Shown here: piece after piece, positions 37,418 through 48,515 of the stretch
How the letters are laid out: each line of letters begins with the position of its first letter
Position numbering within the stretch: the first letter of the stretch is position 1
Source: Cymodocea nodosa
Lineage: Eukaryota; Streptophyta; Magnoliopsida; Alismatales; Cymodoceaceae
Direction of reading: 5' to 3'
Assembly (NCBI GenBank): GCA_036874045.1
Contig: CM072347.1
Coordinates: 4,156,501-4,220,500 of the forward strand
DNA: 64,000 bases
Made by a program: the position numbers and the translations under genes
The notes under the pieces: model-generated
Seen by the model: only the letters and a program-made list of their open reading frames with translations
What the model was told of the DNA's origin: nothing
Databases searched by the model: none

Positions 37418-38466
37418 TTATGTTTTAATGCCATTCTTGTTCCTTCTTAATTTGTAAACATGTAATATATTATAAATTTCAAATACAAGTGTATTACCAT
37501 TAATGATATGAAATGCAGAAAGGGATCCTTTTTGGTTCCAAGGTAATGTAGTAGTTTCTATTTCTACATCTATTTCAATATATTCCTCTTCCACTTCCAT
37601 TCATTTATGTCTTTCATAATCCATATTTAAAATTTCATCAATTCATCCTACCATCTTATCAAACATAAAGTAAGATCATCATATTCATTATACCACATTC
37701 CTATTTGAATTTTATCAAATTCTGCAGATGGTGGTTTAGCTATTTCTCTCGGTATAGGTAAAATTTCTATATATTCATCATAACTGTCTATACTCACTAT
37801 GTATAAATCAGATCCAAATGCTATTGATATATTTGTGACTAGATATACATATCCATCAAGTATGACATGCATGTTGTTAATTAATGATTTTTGTCCTAGA
37901 TATATCATAATATTTTCAGTTCAAGATCTATTCAGAAAATTATACACACTTAAGCGTAAATCTTCATCCCAATTTCCTATAGGTCTCCAATAATATAATT
38001 TTTTAGGAATGGTAGAATTTTTATAAAAAAATATTAAAGCCGACCCACAATTTACAATTGGTACTTCATATCTATTAGGTCTTCCTATATTCCATTCTTC
38101 TCTTGTTATAGGATTTCTTATCAAAATATCAGGTAGTAGACTTGCATACCTTCGTTTGGTCCTGTATATGATTAATCCTTCGTCCATCCCCATAATATGA
38201 TCTATTCCTTCTAATGTGTTGGGTGGAATTCCAATAGTTTCTTCCATAGTCAGATATTCATGGTTAATTGAACTACGATTAAATGAACTCCATATGAATC
38301 CATCTCTAATCTTAGTCATTTTTGCAGCTTGTAGTCCCTGAAAATATTTTTCTTCAATACAGTCTTTAATTTCCTTTGATACACAACACAGCTTGCACAG
38401 ATCTTTAGCTGATAAGTTACTCAGTACTTCCCTTAGTGCATCTAATGGTAATTGCATCAATTCCAT
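37418..38466 (-). pseudogene. F-box protein ORF carried inside element C
   Basis: An ATG at 38466 opens a frame whose first 45 residues fit an F-box: LPLDALREVLSNLSAKDL then CKLCCVSKEIKDCI. Further on, GLIIYRTKRRYASLL and LIRNPITREEW look like the F-box-associated region that follows in plant F-box proteins. TGA at 37921 and TAG at 37648 interrupt the frame, and a frameshift precedes the last part (37600-37418). Summed length is about 350 residues, normal for the family. F-box proteins link targets to SCF ubiquitin ligases. It lies on the element strand between gag and polypurine tract, so it looks like a captured host gene; an alternative is a lineage-specific element gene. Confidence 0.65.
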
Positions 38467-38640
38467 TTGTCAATTTTGTATAACATAAACAAAAATTTAG
38501 CAGAGACAAAAATTAACATAACTACTACACACCCTCGTGGAATTCCTCATGGTTAGTTTGTTGAGTTAAGGACTAACTCTACAATACTATTAACTATAAA
38601 TAAACATATATATACAGATAGTTGCTTCAGTTATGCTGCT

Positions 38641-39994
38641 TCATTCAGCTACCCTCCCAAAAGAGGTAGCAATTTCATAAATAGTTCTATTAACAGAGTT
38701 AGGTATTGCTTGTTCTGGTAATCCTCTAGTAGGTCTAACTTCCATTGATTCCTTCTGTCTAAGTGGTATATTTCTATTCTGATTTTGAATTGCAACATTT
38801 CTAAATACAAAATTTAGACGATTGTTTAATTGTTGGATTATCTTTTCTAATTTCTCTATTCTAGATTCTTGTTCAAGTAATGCTTTATAACTTATATTCT
38901 TCTCATTTACATTTTCTCCTCCCTGGAAATTATTGTTTCTCCAAGATAAATTCGGGTGATTTGTCCAATTAGGATTATAAGAATTTCCAAAGTTATCTTT
39001 CTGGTTTCTAGCATAAATAATATCTAAATCATTTATGTTTGCATTCTTTTTTGCTAGCTTTTGATTTAATGATAACTCTTCTATTTTCTTTGTTAATTTA
39101 GTTAATTTCACTTCAATCATAGTACTTGAATCTATTTCATGCATTCCTCTTGGCAATATTTTTTTATTTACAATAGCTTCAGCCGAGTTTTCCCATTGTG
39201 TAGTTCTTTTTGCAAAGTTTTCTAAATATGTCCATGCTTCTTCACTACATAATTTCAGAAATCCATTTTGACAAGTAGATTCTAATAAAGATTTCATTGA
39301 AACATCTATGCCTTCATAAATTATACCTATTAATTGTACTTTACTCATTGCATGATGCGGACATTGAGTCAGTAAATCTTTAAATCTTTCAAAATATTTC
39401 CAGAATGATTCACCTTGTTTAATCTTGCCAAAAGGCTACACATTAATATTTCTTTTTTCTTTTTAATCGTTTGATGTGTTGGATAATATTTTTCCAGAAA
39501 AATAGAGCAAAATTCAGTCCATGTAGAAATTGAATCAGGCGATAGAGTATATAACCATCTCTTAGCTATATCTTTTAAAGAAAAGGGATATATCTAAGTT
39601 TAATAGCATCTATACTCATGTTTGGTATTTTCATCATTTGACAAACTTCATTAAATTCTCTAAGGAAATAATAGGCATCTTCTTTTTCTAATCCATGAAA
39701 ATGTGACAATTGACTAATATAATTAGATTTCAGTTCAAACCTATCTCCCTCAAAGTTTGGCAATCAAATACATGAAGGTTCATCAACTAATTCAGGATAT
39801 AGAATTTCTCCTAATGGTTTTTCTACTAGAGCAGTCATCTCTATGTTCTCTTTTAAAGAAAAGTTAGCTACACCCCAAAGAATTTCGTTAAAGTCTAGTT
39901 CAGAAAATGTTTCAGTACGCCTCTGTATTGAATATTCCTAGGTAAGTGTTCTTACTAATCGTTTAGTGCTTAGAGAACGAGTCCATGTGCTCAT
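38641..39994 (-). pseudogene. Athila gag capsid domain, in a 3' position
   Basis: From the ATG at 39994 the minus strand reads into a retrotrans_gag domain: QLSHFHGLEKEDAYYFLREF, IDAIKLRYIPF, a TLSPDSISTWTEF segment, the FERFKDLLTQCPHH motif and EEAWTYLENFAKRTTQWEN. A coiled coil (LEQESRIEKLEKIIQQLNNR) follows, and the frame ends ATSFGRVAE at 38641. A one-base loss in a T run near 39577 and further shifts plus two stops break it. In Athila elements this domain normally lies directly after the primer site; here it is 11 kb downstream, after integrase and the 3' ORF. Confidence 0.8.
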
Positions 39995-40327
39995 AAATAA
40001 ATAACAGAAGATTAATTACATACCAATCTGAAGCTTTCCATTCAGTAAATATTTGTTGATGGATGAAGTTGAATCAACTGCTTCGCCTTCCAGTTCCCCA
40101 ATGCTTCTCCTTTCTTTTAAAAGTGCTGGTAACTCGTAAATAACATTCTGTTTTATATATATAATGCACATCCATAAAGTGCAAGAACGTGTCTTGCAAC
40201 GTGCATTGTGGTTCCTGTTTTTAAGGGTACATGTACCACTATTAATTTCAAATTTTGGTAACTACTAAACCGACAAAATTTCATTCGTGGTTAAAAGAAT
40301 AACCGTTTTGCTTAATCCACGAACTAA

Positions 40328-40490
40328 CCTCGTTAAGTTACAGATAACTCAAGGGAACAAAGTCGGTTACTGTTGCTAACTCCATGGACTAACCTCGTTG
40401 AGTTATAGATAACCCAACGGAGTGACCTTATATTAAATTACTAACCTCGTGGAGTTAAGTTTAACTCAACGAACTTACTTCGTTAACACT
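40328..40490. repeat. GTTGAGTTA palindrome cluster upstream of gag (element C)
   Basis: Three imperfect palindromes lie here: CGTTAAGTTA with GATAACTCA, CGTTGAGTTA with TAACCCAACG, and GGAGTTAAGTTTAACTC. They stand about 330-500 bases before the gag ATG. Similar clusters precede the other C ORFs. Confidence 0.65.
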
Positions 40491-40667
40491 TAGCAATTTC
40501 TAAGTTTACTCCTTGCAAATACCTCTCTGCTTTTTTTTTCTTTTCATTCTACTAACTGAAATAAAGTTAAATCTATGTCATTAATGCATCATTCTACTCA
40601 AAATTCATTTAAATCTGAACATTATATAAATATTTAACTTGCAGGTCATTTTATGTTATGCAGAATT

Positions 40668-42291
40668 TGAAAGGACCTCTAGATTTTGATAATGCAAAAA
40701 TCAATGTAAGGTTTTGAATTGTATTTATCAGGATTAGTTTGTATAGCAAAAAGATCAGAAGACAGACAAATCGAAGCAGCAAATAGGTTGCAGTAAATTT
40801 CAAAATATGTTGCTGGAGAAAATCGGACAGTTAAGAATTGTATTTCTCAGGATAAGGAGGATTGAATGATCGGATAGTTAAAGAGTTAACTATCTGAAAG
40901 ATTAAAGGACTTTTCAGAGAGTTACAAGTATAACTATCCGAAAGTTAAGTCATTCAATAAATCACATGCAAAAATACAAAACGGAAGCTTAAAGGACTTG
41001 TCAGAGAGTTAGATAACTATTCGAGTTTTTCGGTAAGTTACAAGTATAACTTTCTGGAACTTAAGTCATCATATTACGCACGTGTAGAATAGAGAAGTCG
41101 ATAGTCAAAAGCTTAAAGGAAAATCGGAAAGTTAGATAACTATCCGAAATCTCAAAGAGAGTTTCGGTAAGTTACAGTTTAACTATCTGAAACTTAAGTC
41201 ATTGAATTTCCCACGTGCAGAATTCTAGAAAGAAGCTCAAATATGTTTTCAGAGAGTTAGAAAGATAACTATCCGAAATCCTGAAGCGTTTCGGTGAGTT
41301 ACAAGGATAACCATCTGAAACTTAAGTCAATGAATTTCCCATGTGTAGAATTCCAGAAAGAAGCTCAAATATGTTTTCGGAGAGTTAGAAAGATAACTAT
41401 CCGAAATCCTAAAGCGTTTTGGTGAGTTACAGGGATAACCATCCGAAACTTAAGTCAGCCTTTTATGCACGTGCTGAATTGAAGCAATCGGAAAGTTAAC
41501 AGAGGGTTACTGTAGCCAACTATCCGACAGTTATATAACTATTCGGCAAGTTACAGTTATAATCATCCGATTGAATGTCAACTCGTAGTAAATATTCTGG
41601 AATCCTACCTAGTAGAAAGGTTTAAGTGATCTTTCGGTGAGTTATAGATTTTCTTCGGAGAGTTACACAGCTAACTATCCAAAAGGTTAGGAAAATCGGT
41701 AAGACATCTTGAAATAACTTTCTAAACAGTAACTTATCATATTTGGGACTGGAGTCTAATCAAGTACAATAGAATACATCCGTTGGAAGAAAATATAATC
41801 GTTACACATGTCAGGTATATATACAAGATACAGACAACAGATTTAAGTAGTGCTTTGCTCATACATATACTTACACCAAGCTCAACAGAAGAAAAGCTTT
41901 AGAGATCAAATCATCTTCAACACTTACAGACCAAATTTTAGAAGCTCATCACACATTCAACTCTATTGTTCACAAGATAGTGTTTACTGAAGTACACAGA
42001 TTAAAACTTCAGAGAAAGGATTGATTGAAGCTTCGACAAGGAAGCTCAAGTGAATGGTTAGTTGGTTCTTGCTTAAACCTTAAAGCAAGTGATTGTAAGT
42101 TTGCAAGAGTTTAGTGAAGCCCAAGTATCCCTTAGGGGTGGACTAGCCGTTAGTGGTGAACCACCTAAAAATCTCTGTGTGATTTCTTTTATTGTATGCT
42201 TGTTATCACTTTACATTAAACTAATTCTAAAAGGTTAAGAAACAAATTTTTACCATTCACCCCCCCTCTGGTAAGCGTTAAGGTCCTAATA
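40668..42291 (+). mobile_element. Solo LTR of Sirevirus-like family A type, TSD GAATT
   Basis: It begins TGAAAGGACCTCTAGATTTTG and ends AAGGTCCTAATA, with GAATT at 40663-40667 and 42292-42296. It is 1624 bp, related to the element A LTR. The stretch 40860-41700 contains at least seven hairpin units, each a CGGAGAGTTA- or CGGTAAGTTA-type arm, a TAACTATCCGAAA arm, CTTAAGTCA and often CACGTG. It lies between gag and the 3' ORF of element C. Confidence 0.9.
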
Positions 42292-42564
42292 GAATTTACA
42301 TTTTACCTTGCAGCATGTAGAAATTTTCAAGCATCTATTATTTAATCTTGTCATTCAGCAAATTGTAAATCTTTTTAAACATTCATGCATAATGTTCCAC
42401 AAATTATATAACATTCAATAAATTCCATTCATTTCACATTCAAAACACATATGAAAAGTACATCTGAAAAATTTATATTCATTAATATGAATCGATTTAC
42501 ATTACAAGTACAATCAAATTAGATATTTTTCATACAATTATATACAATTAGACGAATAATACAG

Positions 42565-44781
42565 TTAGCCTCTATTCCTAAGTTCATCTACTTCCTTCTG
42601 GAGTTTTTCTAATTGTAGCTTTAATTGATTAATTCTCTCTATAGCTCCTGTAATTCCTCTAGAAGGTACGGCTATCTCTGCAGCTACAAAATTTCTGTAT
42701 TCTTTCATTGAAATGGTTCTTGATCTGATCCTTTTTGATGCCCATTTCGTGAAATCAATACAATCCACCATCAACAGTGGAATCAAATCTCCATAAAACA
42801 ATTTCTTCTTCACTGTTCTTAGCTTGGAGATAAAAACTGTAGACCAATTTATTGGAATTCTATTTACAACTACAAATGTGGCCCATTTGACAAATTGACT
42901 CAATTCTATGTCATGGCCTTGTCGTTGATAGACATTCTTAATCAAAATGTTGGCTACCATATGTGCTTTACCATTTAAATGCTTCGGTCTATTTAATATA
43001 GGCACACCAGAATTGATAGCCGAACTATCCTTGATTTCCTGTTCTCTCCATTCAACGGTAGTTGTACTTTCCAAAATTTCCTACCCTTCATTCTTTAATC
43101 CAAAAATGTTGTGGAGAAGCTCTGGTGTTATCTGTACATCTGCTTCCTCTACGTTGGAAATTAATTTTCCTTCTTCCTCTCTCAAATTTGCATAAAAATA
43201 GGGCACTAGATTCTCATATACTGCATGCCCTCTTTCTTGAAAAATAAAATTCAGTAGACCTTGGAATTCAAATAATTCTTTGGTTTCTTGCATTCCATCC
43301 CAATTTACTGGTCTACTGTAAATAATATCATAACCCCTAATCTCTTAATATTTATTATAAGCTTCCTGACTCCAAAAATGTATTTCATTCAAAACTGTTG
43401 TTTTAGTCAGGTTAGGAATGTGACTTTGTTGTTCCAGAGGGGTTTGTTCTTGATCTTCCTCTACCATAGGTTGAACTTGAACATGTTCTGTAGATTCCTG
43501 AATTTTTGCTTCTACTTCTGTCTGTGGTGGTGAGTCGGTAGAACTCTCCACTCTGTCTTGAATTGTTTCATTTAAATCAGTGGAATCTGCAAAGTCATTT
43601 TTGTCCAAATGGCTTCGTTTAGCTTCTTCTTCATTTTCTGCTCTTTCTTCTTCCTCCTGACTACCAATCTGCTTTGTCACAGTTCTTTCTGATTCTGTGG
43701 CAGATTGGGATAGAGTCACGGGCAATTTAGTTTCTGCCCTAATTTCTGTTTCTTTTTCTTGTACAGGCTACAGATTAATTTCAACCTGATTTTCTTCTTC
43801 TTTTTGCTCCTACTCCTATTGCTCTTGCTCCTCCTCAGAATCGAATAACAGGTTTATAAAAATTGGCTTCACAAGCCTTGTTGACATTGGTACTTTAGAT
43901 TTAATCTCTTTTTGACACTCAGGCACTATCTTTTTTCCTTTCCTTCGTGTGATTAATTGTGCCTGTTATTCCTTTTCTTCTTCTGAGATTAAATATAAAA
44001 ATAAAGGCTCTGCACGCCTTTAAGCCACAGGTACTAGCTCTTCTTGTTTAATTTTTCCAATAATTGCTGGTCTCGAAGGACCAGCTTCAGCTTCTTTTGC
44101 AGCAAATCTGACAGTAATTCTGGTAGTAGCTTCTTGATGCTGTTCCACTTTAATTTTATACTGGACTTGCAATTTTTCTGCAGCCCTCTTTTTGCATAGT
44201 GCATCAAACACCAGATGTGCTTTGGCTACTGCTAAATCTTCTAGTTCTCCTTGGTTTCTTCCAACTTGAACCAGTGCTTGAAATTCTTTTAACTCTTCTT
44301 CATTTGATGGCCCCATCATTGCTGCTCATGCCAACGACTTAAATGGTGGAACTGAAGGTCCTAGCTGCTGTTCCTCAGGAACAGGTCTTTCAATAGTTGG
44401 CTCCTCCTATTCTTCCTCTGCTTGTTCCTATTGCTTTATTGCACCCCTTGCACGACTAGTAATGCGCTTCTTAAACCATAATTTGGCTTTGCACTGGATT
44501 AACTCTAGGGCTATTTCATTGTTCGGCCTGATTTTTCTTTCTTTGCTTAAAGCAATTTCTGTCGCTACTTTGATTTTTGTTTCTACTATTTGGGGTATTT
44601 GTATACCCAAATCAACCAAAAATTTCCTCAAGTTGAAGAGTTATGATTCTACCTTTTGTAGCTCTTTTTCTCTTGTTGTGTTCTAAATCTTCTGTTGTGT
44701 GTGCCATTCTTCTGATTCCTTTAGAAATTGTGTTGTGTCAACTGCATCTTCCCAGAACTCAGGTGTCATCTTCCTCATCAT
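42565..44781 (-). pseudogene. Athila 3' ORF (envelope position) with plant-transposon-like domain
   Basis: The frame starts at 44781 (MMRKMTPEFWEDAV) and ends at 42565. A long Glu/Gln-rich middle (EEQEQ, KEEENQ) is broken by several TAG stops in glutamine-rich runs. The C-terminal domain (about 43300-42565) has KELFEFQGLLNFIFQERGH, YFYANLREEEGKLISNV, ITPELLHNIFGLKNEG, HMVANILIKNVY, GHDIELSQFVKWA and a final coiled coil. This resembles the 'putative plant transposon protein' domain (PF20167 by memory). No signal peptide or membrane span is seen, so an envelope role has no support. The same domain occurs at 58795 and 63138. Confidence 0.65.
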
Positions 44782-44961
44782 GGAGTTACACAACAACACG
44801 AAATCGCTTTGATCTCTACTGTTCTAAATTCTAAATGGTTTGCCGGATAATGCCCCCAAAACCCTAGGTTTTAGTCTAAATAAGCCTTAAGTTTAAGCAG
44901 GTAATCGGGTCATTTCCCGAACCAACTATTGCTCTCTCATCCACGGTCTTAGTTATAGTAC

Positions 44962-45057
44962 TCCGTTGAGTTACAGTTAACTCAACGGAATAAGCTCATT
45001 GACTAACTCAAGACTCAACAAAGTAAGTTCGTTGAGTTAAGCATAACTCAACAGACT
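44962..45057. repeat. GTTGAGTTA palindrome cluster before the 3' ORF (element C)
   Basis: At 44962-44989 a perfect hairpin has arms TCCGTTGAGTTA and its exact complement with a 4-base loop. A second, CGTTGAGTTA with TAACTCAACAG, lies at 45030-45055. They sit in the short gap between integrase stop and the 3' ORF start. Confidence 0.8.
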
Positions 45058-45347
45058 TCCCGTACAAACAGATATAATAATAAAAATACTTAAGATAATA
45101 GTTTTTCTGTTTTTTTTTATTATCGGTTTAACCGATACTATGTTTCGATCAGACCTATTTTTTTTTCGGTTGGACCGATACTATGTTTCGGTAAAACCAA
45201 CATTTTTTTTGAAAATTAATATACATATTTTTATGTTCCGATTATATCGATGGATTCGATCGGTTGAACCGCAACAATTTTTATATTTTATAATTTTTAA
45301 ATTATTTATTTATTTATTTATATATCAACATAAAAACTGATTTCTTA

Positions 45348-46968
45348 CTAAGTAAAGCTTGAGTAGTCTTCTACTTTGACTTCTATAATTCCAAAGGAGC
45401 TTTTTGGTGTTTTTAGAATAGGTTTAAGTCTTTGTCCATTTACTTTAAATATATTCTGATTTTTAGGATTTTCAATTTTAATAGCTCTATAAGGATAAAT
45501 ATTTCAAACTATGTAAGGTCCTACCCATCTAGATCTTAATTTTCTTGGATGGTTATGGAGTTTAGCCATATAAAGATATACTTCTTGTCCTATTTCAAAG
45601 CTTTTTTGAATAATCTTCCTATCATGCTAGAATTTCATTTTCTCTTTTTCTCTTACAATCTTCGAATAAGTTTCATTTCTAAATTCTTCTAATTCAATTA
45701 ATTGCATTTTTCTATTTTCAGCAGCTTGATTTAAATTAGTGTTTAGAGTTTTTAATGCCCAATAAGCTTTATGTTCAATTTCAGCTGGTAAATGACAACT
45801 TTTTCCATATACTAGCCTAAAAGGTGACATACCTAAGTTTGTTTTATAAGCAGTTCTATAAGCCCAAAGTGCATTTATTAATCTATTAGCCCAATCTGTT
45901 CTAGTAGGATTTACTACTTTTTCTAAGATTAACTTAATTTGTTTGTTAGCATTTTCTACTTGTCTACTTGTTTGCGGATGATATGATGTTGCAATTTTGT
46001 GGTTTACTCTATATTTCTTCATTAAGGTTTCAAAACTTTTATTACAGAAATGAGTTCCTCTATCACTGATAATAACTTTAGGTATTCCAAATCTGGCAAA
46101 TATATTTGTTCTTATAAATTGTATTACCACTTTGTTGTCATTAGTTTTTGTATTAATAGCTTCTATCCATTTAGATACATAATCCACCCCCAACAATATG
46201 TAGTTAAATTGATTAGACATAGGAAATTGACCTATAAAATCTATTCCACACATCAAAGATTTCAACCTCAACAATAGGATTAAGAGGCATCATATTCCTC
46301 TTTGATATTCTTCCTATTTGTTGACATCTTAAACAACTTACACAATATTTATGTGTATCTTTGAATAGTGTTGGCCAATAAAATCCACATTACAGAATTT
46401 TTGCAGCAATTTTCCTTAAGCCAAAATGCCCTCCACAAGCTTGGTCATGACAGAAAGACAATATGCTCGGATATTCAGTTTTTGGAACACACCTCCTTAA
46501 AACCAGATCAGGACATTTCTTAAATAAGTATGGGTCTTCCCAATTGTAATATTTTACTCTTGAGAAAAACAATTTCTTATCTTGTCTATTCCAATCCTTA
46601 GGTGTTACACTAGTAACTAGGTAATTAACTATGTCTGCATACTAAGGTATTGTGTTGATGGTCATTAATTGTTCATCAGGAAAATTATCTTTAATTTCAA
46701 TATTTGATTTTTCTATTTGTAATCTTGATAAATGATCTGCTACTACATTCTCACAACCTTTTTTATCTTTAATTTCTAGATCAAATTCTTGTAATAATAA
46801 TATCCATCGAATCAATCTAGGTTTAGTTTCTTTTTTTGCTATTAGATGCTTTAAAGTTGCATGATCCGTGTATACTATTACTTTAGCTCCAATTAGATAT
46901 GATCTAAACTTTTCTAAGGCAAACACAACAGCTAATAGTTCTTTTTCAGTAGTTGTGTAATTAACTTG
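45348..46968 (-). pseudogene. Athila pol of element C, second part: RNase H end and integrase
   Basis: After the solo LTR the frame resumes with the RNase H end ([20 protein letters not shown], later VVADHLSRL). The integrase zinc domain follows (CHDQACGGH; CVSCLRCQ), then the core with [17 protein letters not shown] and QVENANKQ as the three acid residues, and RWVGPYIV as the GPY motif. The stop at 45348 is in frame with the core. Stops and a shift interrupt the zinc domain near 46390 and 46642. Confidence 0.85.
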
Positions 46969-46973
46969 AGCAT

Positions 46974-48510
46974 TGTTGAGCTATATTTTTAGCTCAAGCT
47001 TTACTGCAAGTGCATAGTTCTTTTGGTGTACATGGCAAATACAGGTCATTCTTCCACAAGGATTGTGTTTATGACTTAATCAACTATTACTCAACTTGTT
47101 CTTCAAGCTCTTAGGTATACTTCAGTAAATTAATGACATGTGAATGTAGAATAATCAAAATTAACACAAGCTCACAAATCATGCAGTTTCAAGGCAATGT
47201 GTAGTGGAAAATGGTGATGTGAATCAATTTCTTTACTTGTAAATCTATCAACTCATTCAATTATAACATGCACACAAGTTCCACGTGATTTCATAAGTGA
47301 TATCAATGCATCAATATTGAGGAAAGAAAAATAAAAAAGAAGGTTCAATAGACTATACTACTCTATTCTAATTTATACTAAATGCATGCAACTATGCTAT
47401 TTGCTAATCTAGCTAAACTATACTATACTACTTGCATTAGAAATTCTTTTTGGAGATTGATTAGGACAAAATGTGATCAATATAAGATATAACAAACTCA
47501 ATTAACTACTGAAATTAAAATTAACAACTAGATATAAGTGATAGGCTCTTCATTCAAATGAACATCAACACTTATTTTCTTCTTCTTTCAATTCACACCT
47601 TCTTCTCAAATGCGCCAAGCCACCATTGGTGAGTGTCATTCACTCGTGTGAAAGCCTCACCAACAACCCCAACAATACATGTGAATAGATGATGCAAATT
47701 AGAAGTTGAAAAGAAGAATTAAACATTCATATACATTCATTGAACTCTATCTAGCTAAGAAGACATATAATTGAGATGTTCACCACCATTTCTCATCAAT
47801 TCTTCCTTCTATACAAGAAAATAATAAACTCTAAGAGTTGTCACTACCTTAGGAGCTTCTTATCTTCTTCTCTAGAGCTTTGAATTCAATGGAACTTGGC
47901 AGCAACTCCACCTCCAAGCTTAGATGTCTTCTCCTTAGCCCTTGGAATGGTGAATAGCATCAATGGATGGTCTCCTTGCAAGCATAAGCCTCACCTCCAA
48001 GCTTTCTTCTCTTCTTTCTTTCTCTCATTGGAAGCACCAAGGTGGCCTACGAAATTCCTCTCCCCTTGCATTTATGTTAGCATGTGTTCTCTCTCTTTGA
48101 TGTGGCACCTTGGTTTTATCACCAAGCCAATAGGATGCCATAGATCTAGGAGGGCCAATAAGGTGTTGGCATGCCCTCTTCTTTAAAGTTTAGTCCACCA
48201 ACTTTTGATTCTTTACATCTTCTTTTGGTCTTTTGCATTAAGCTCCTTCCATATGTGTGTTACCTACAATTAATGGAAATTGAACTCCAAGAGATGTTAG
48301 CCAACATAGGACATTCAAAATAAAATCAATGTGTTCCATGTAAAATTATATTCAATGAGGGATGCACTTGTTAATTAAATTTCTATATTGCACTATATTT
48401 CAAGACTTATATTACCCATAATTAATATCATTTATCCACCATAGATAGATAATATCATGCAAAATTACTTATAAAATTCATTAAAAATGGGCAAAATTAA
48501 AGCTTGAACA
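46974..48510 (-). mobile_element. Solo LTR of D-type Athila family inside pol of C, TSD AGCAT
   Basis: It runs TGTTCAAGC to GCTCAACA on the minus strand, and AGCAT flanks it at 46969-46973 and 48511-48515. RNase H coding sequence continues in frame across the insertion once it and one TSD copy are ignored. It is 1537 bp, like the D LTR at both ends but with a different middle block (about 47890-48170). Confidence 0.95.
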
Positions 48511-48515
48511 AGCAT

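Noticed and set aside
42565..44781. True envelope protein for the 3' ORF
   Set aside because: No signal peptide, membrane span or cleavage site is visible; the position alone suggests it.
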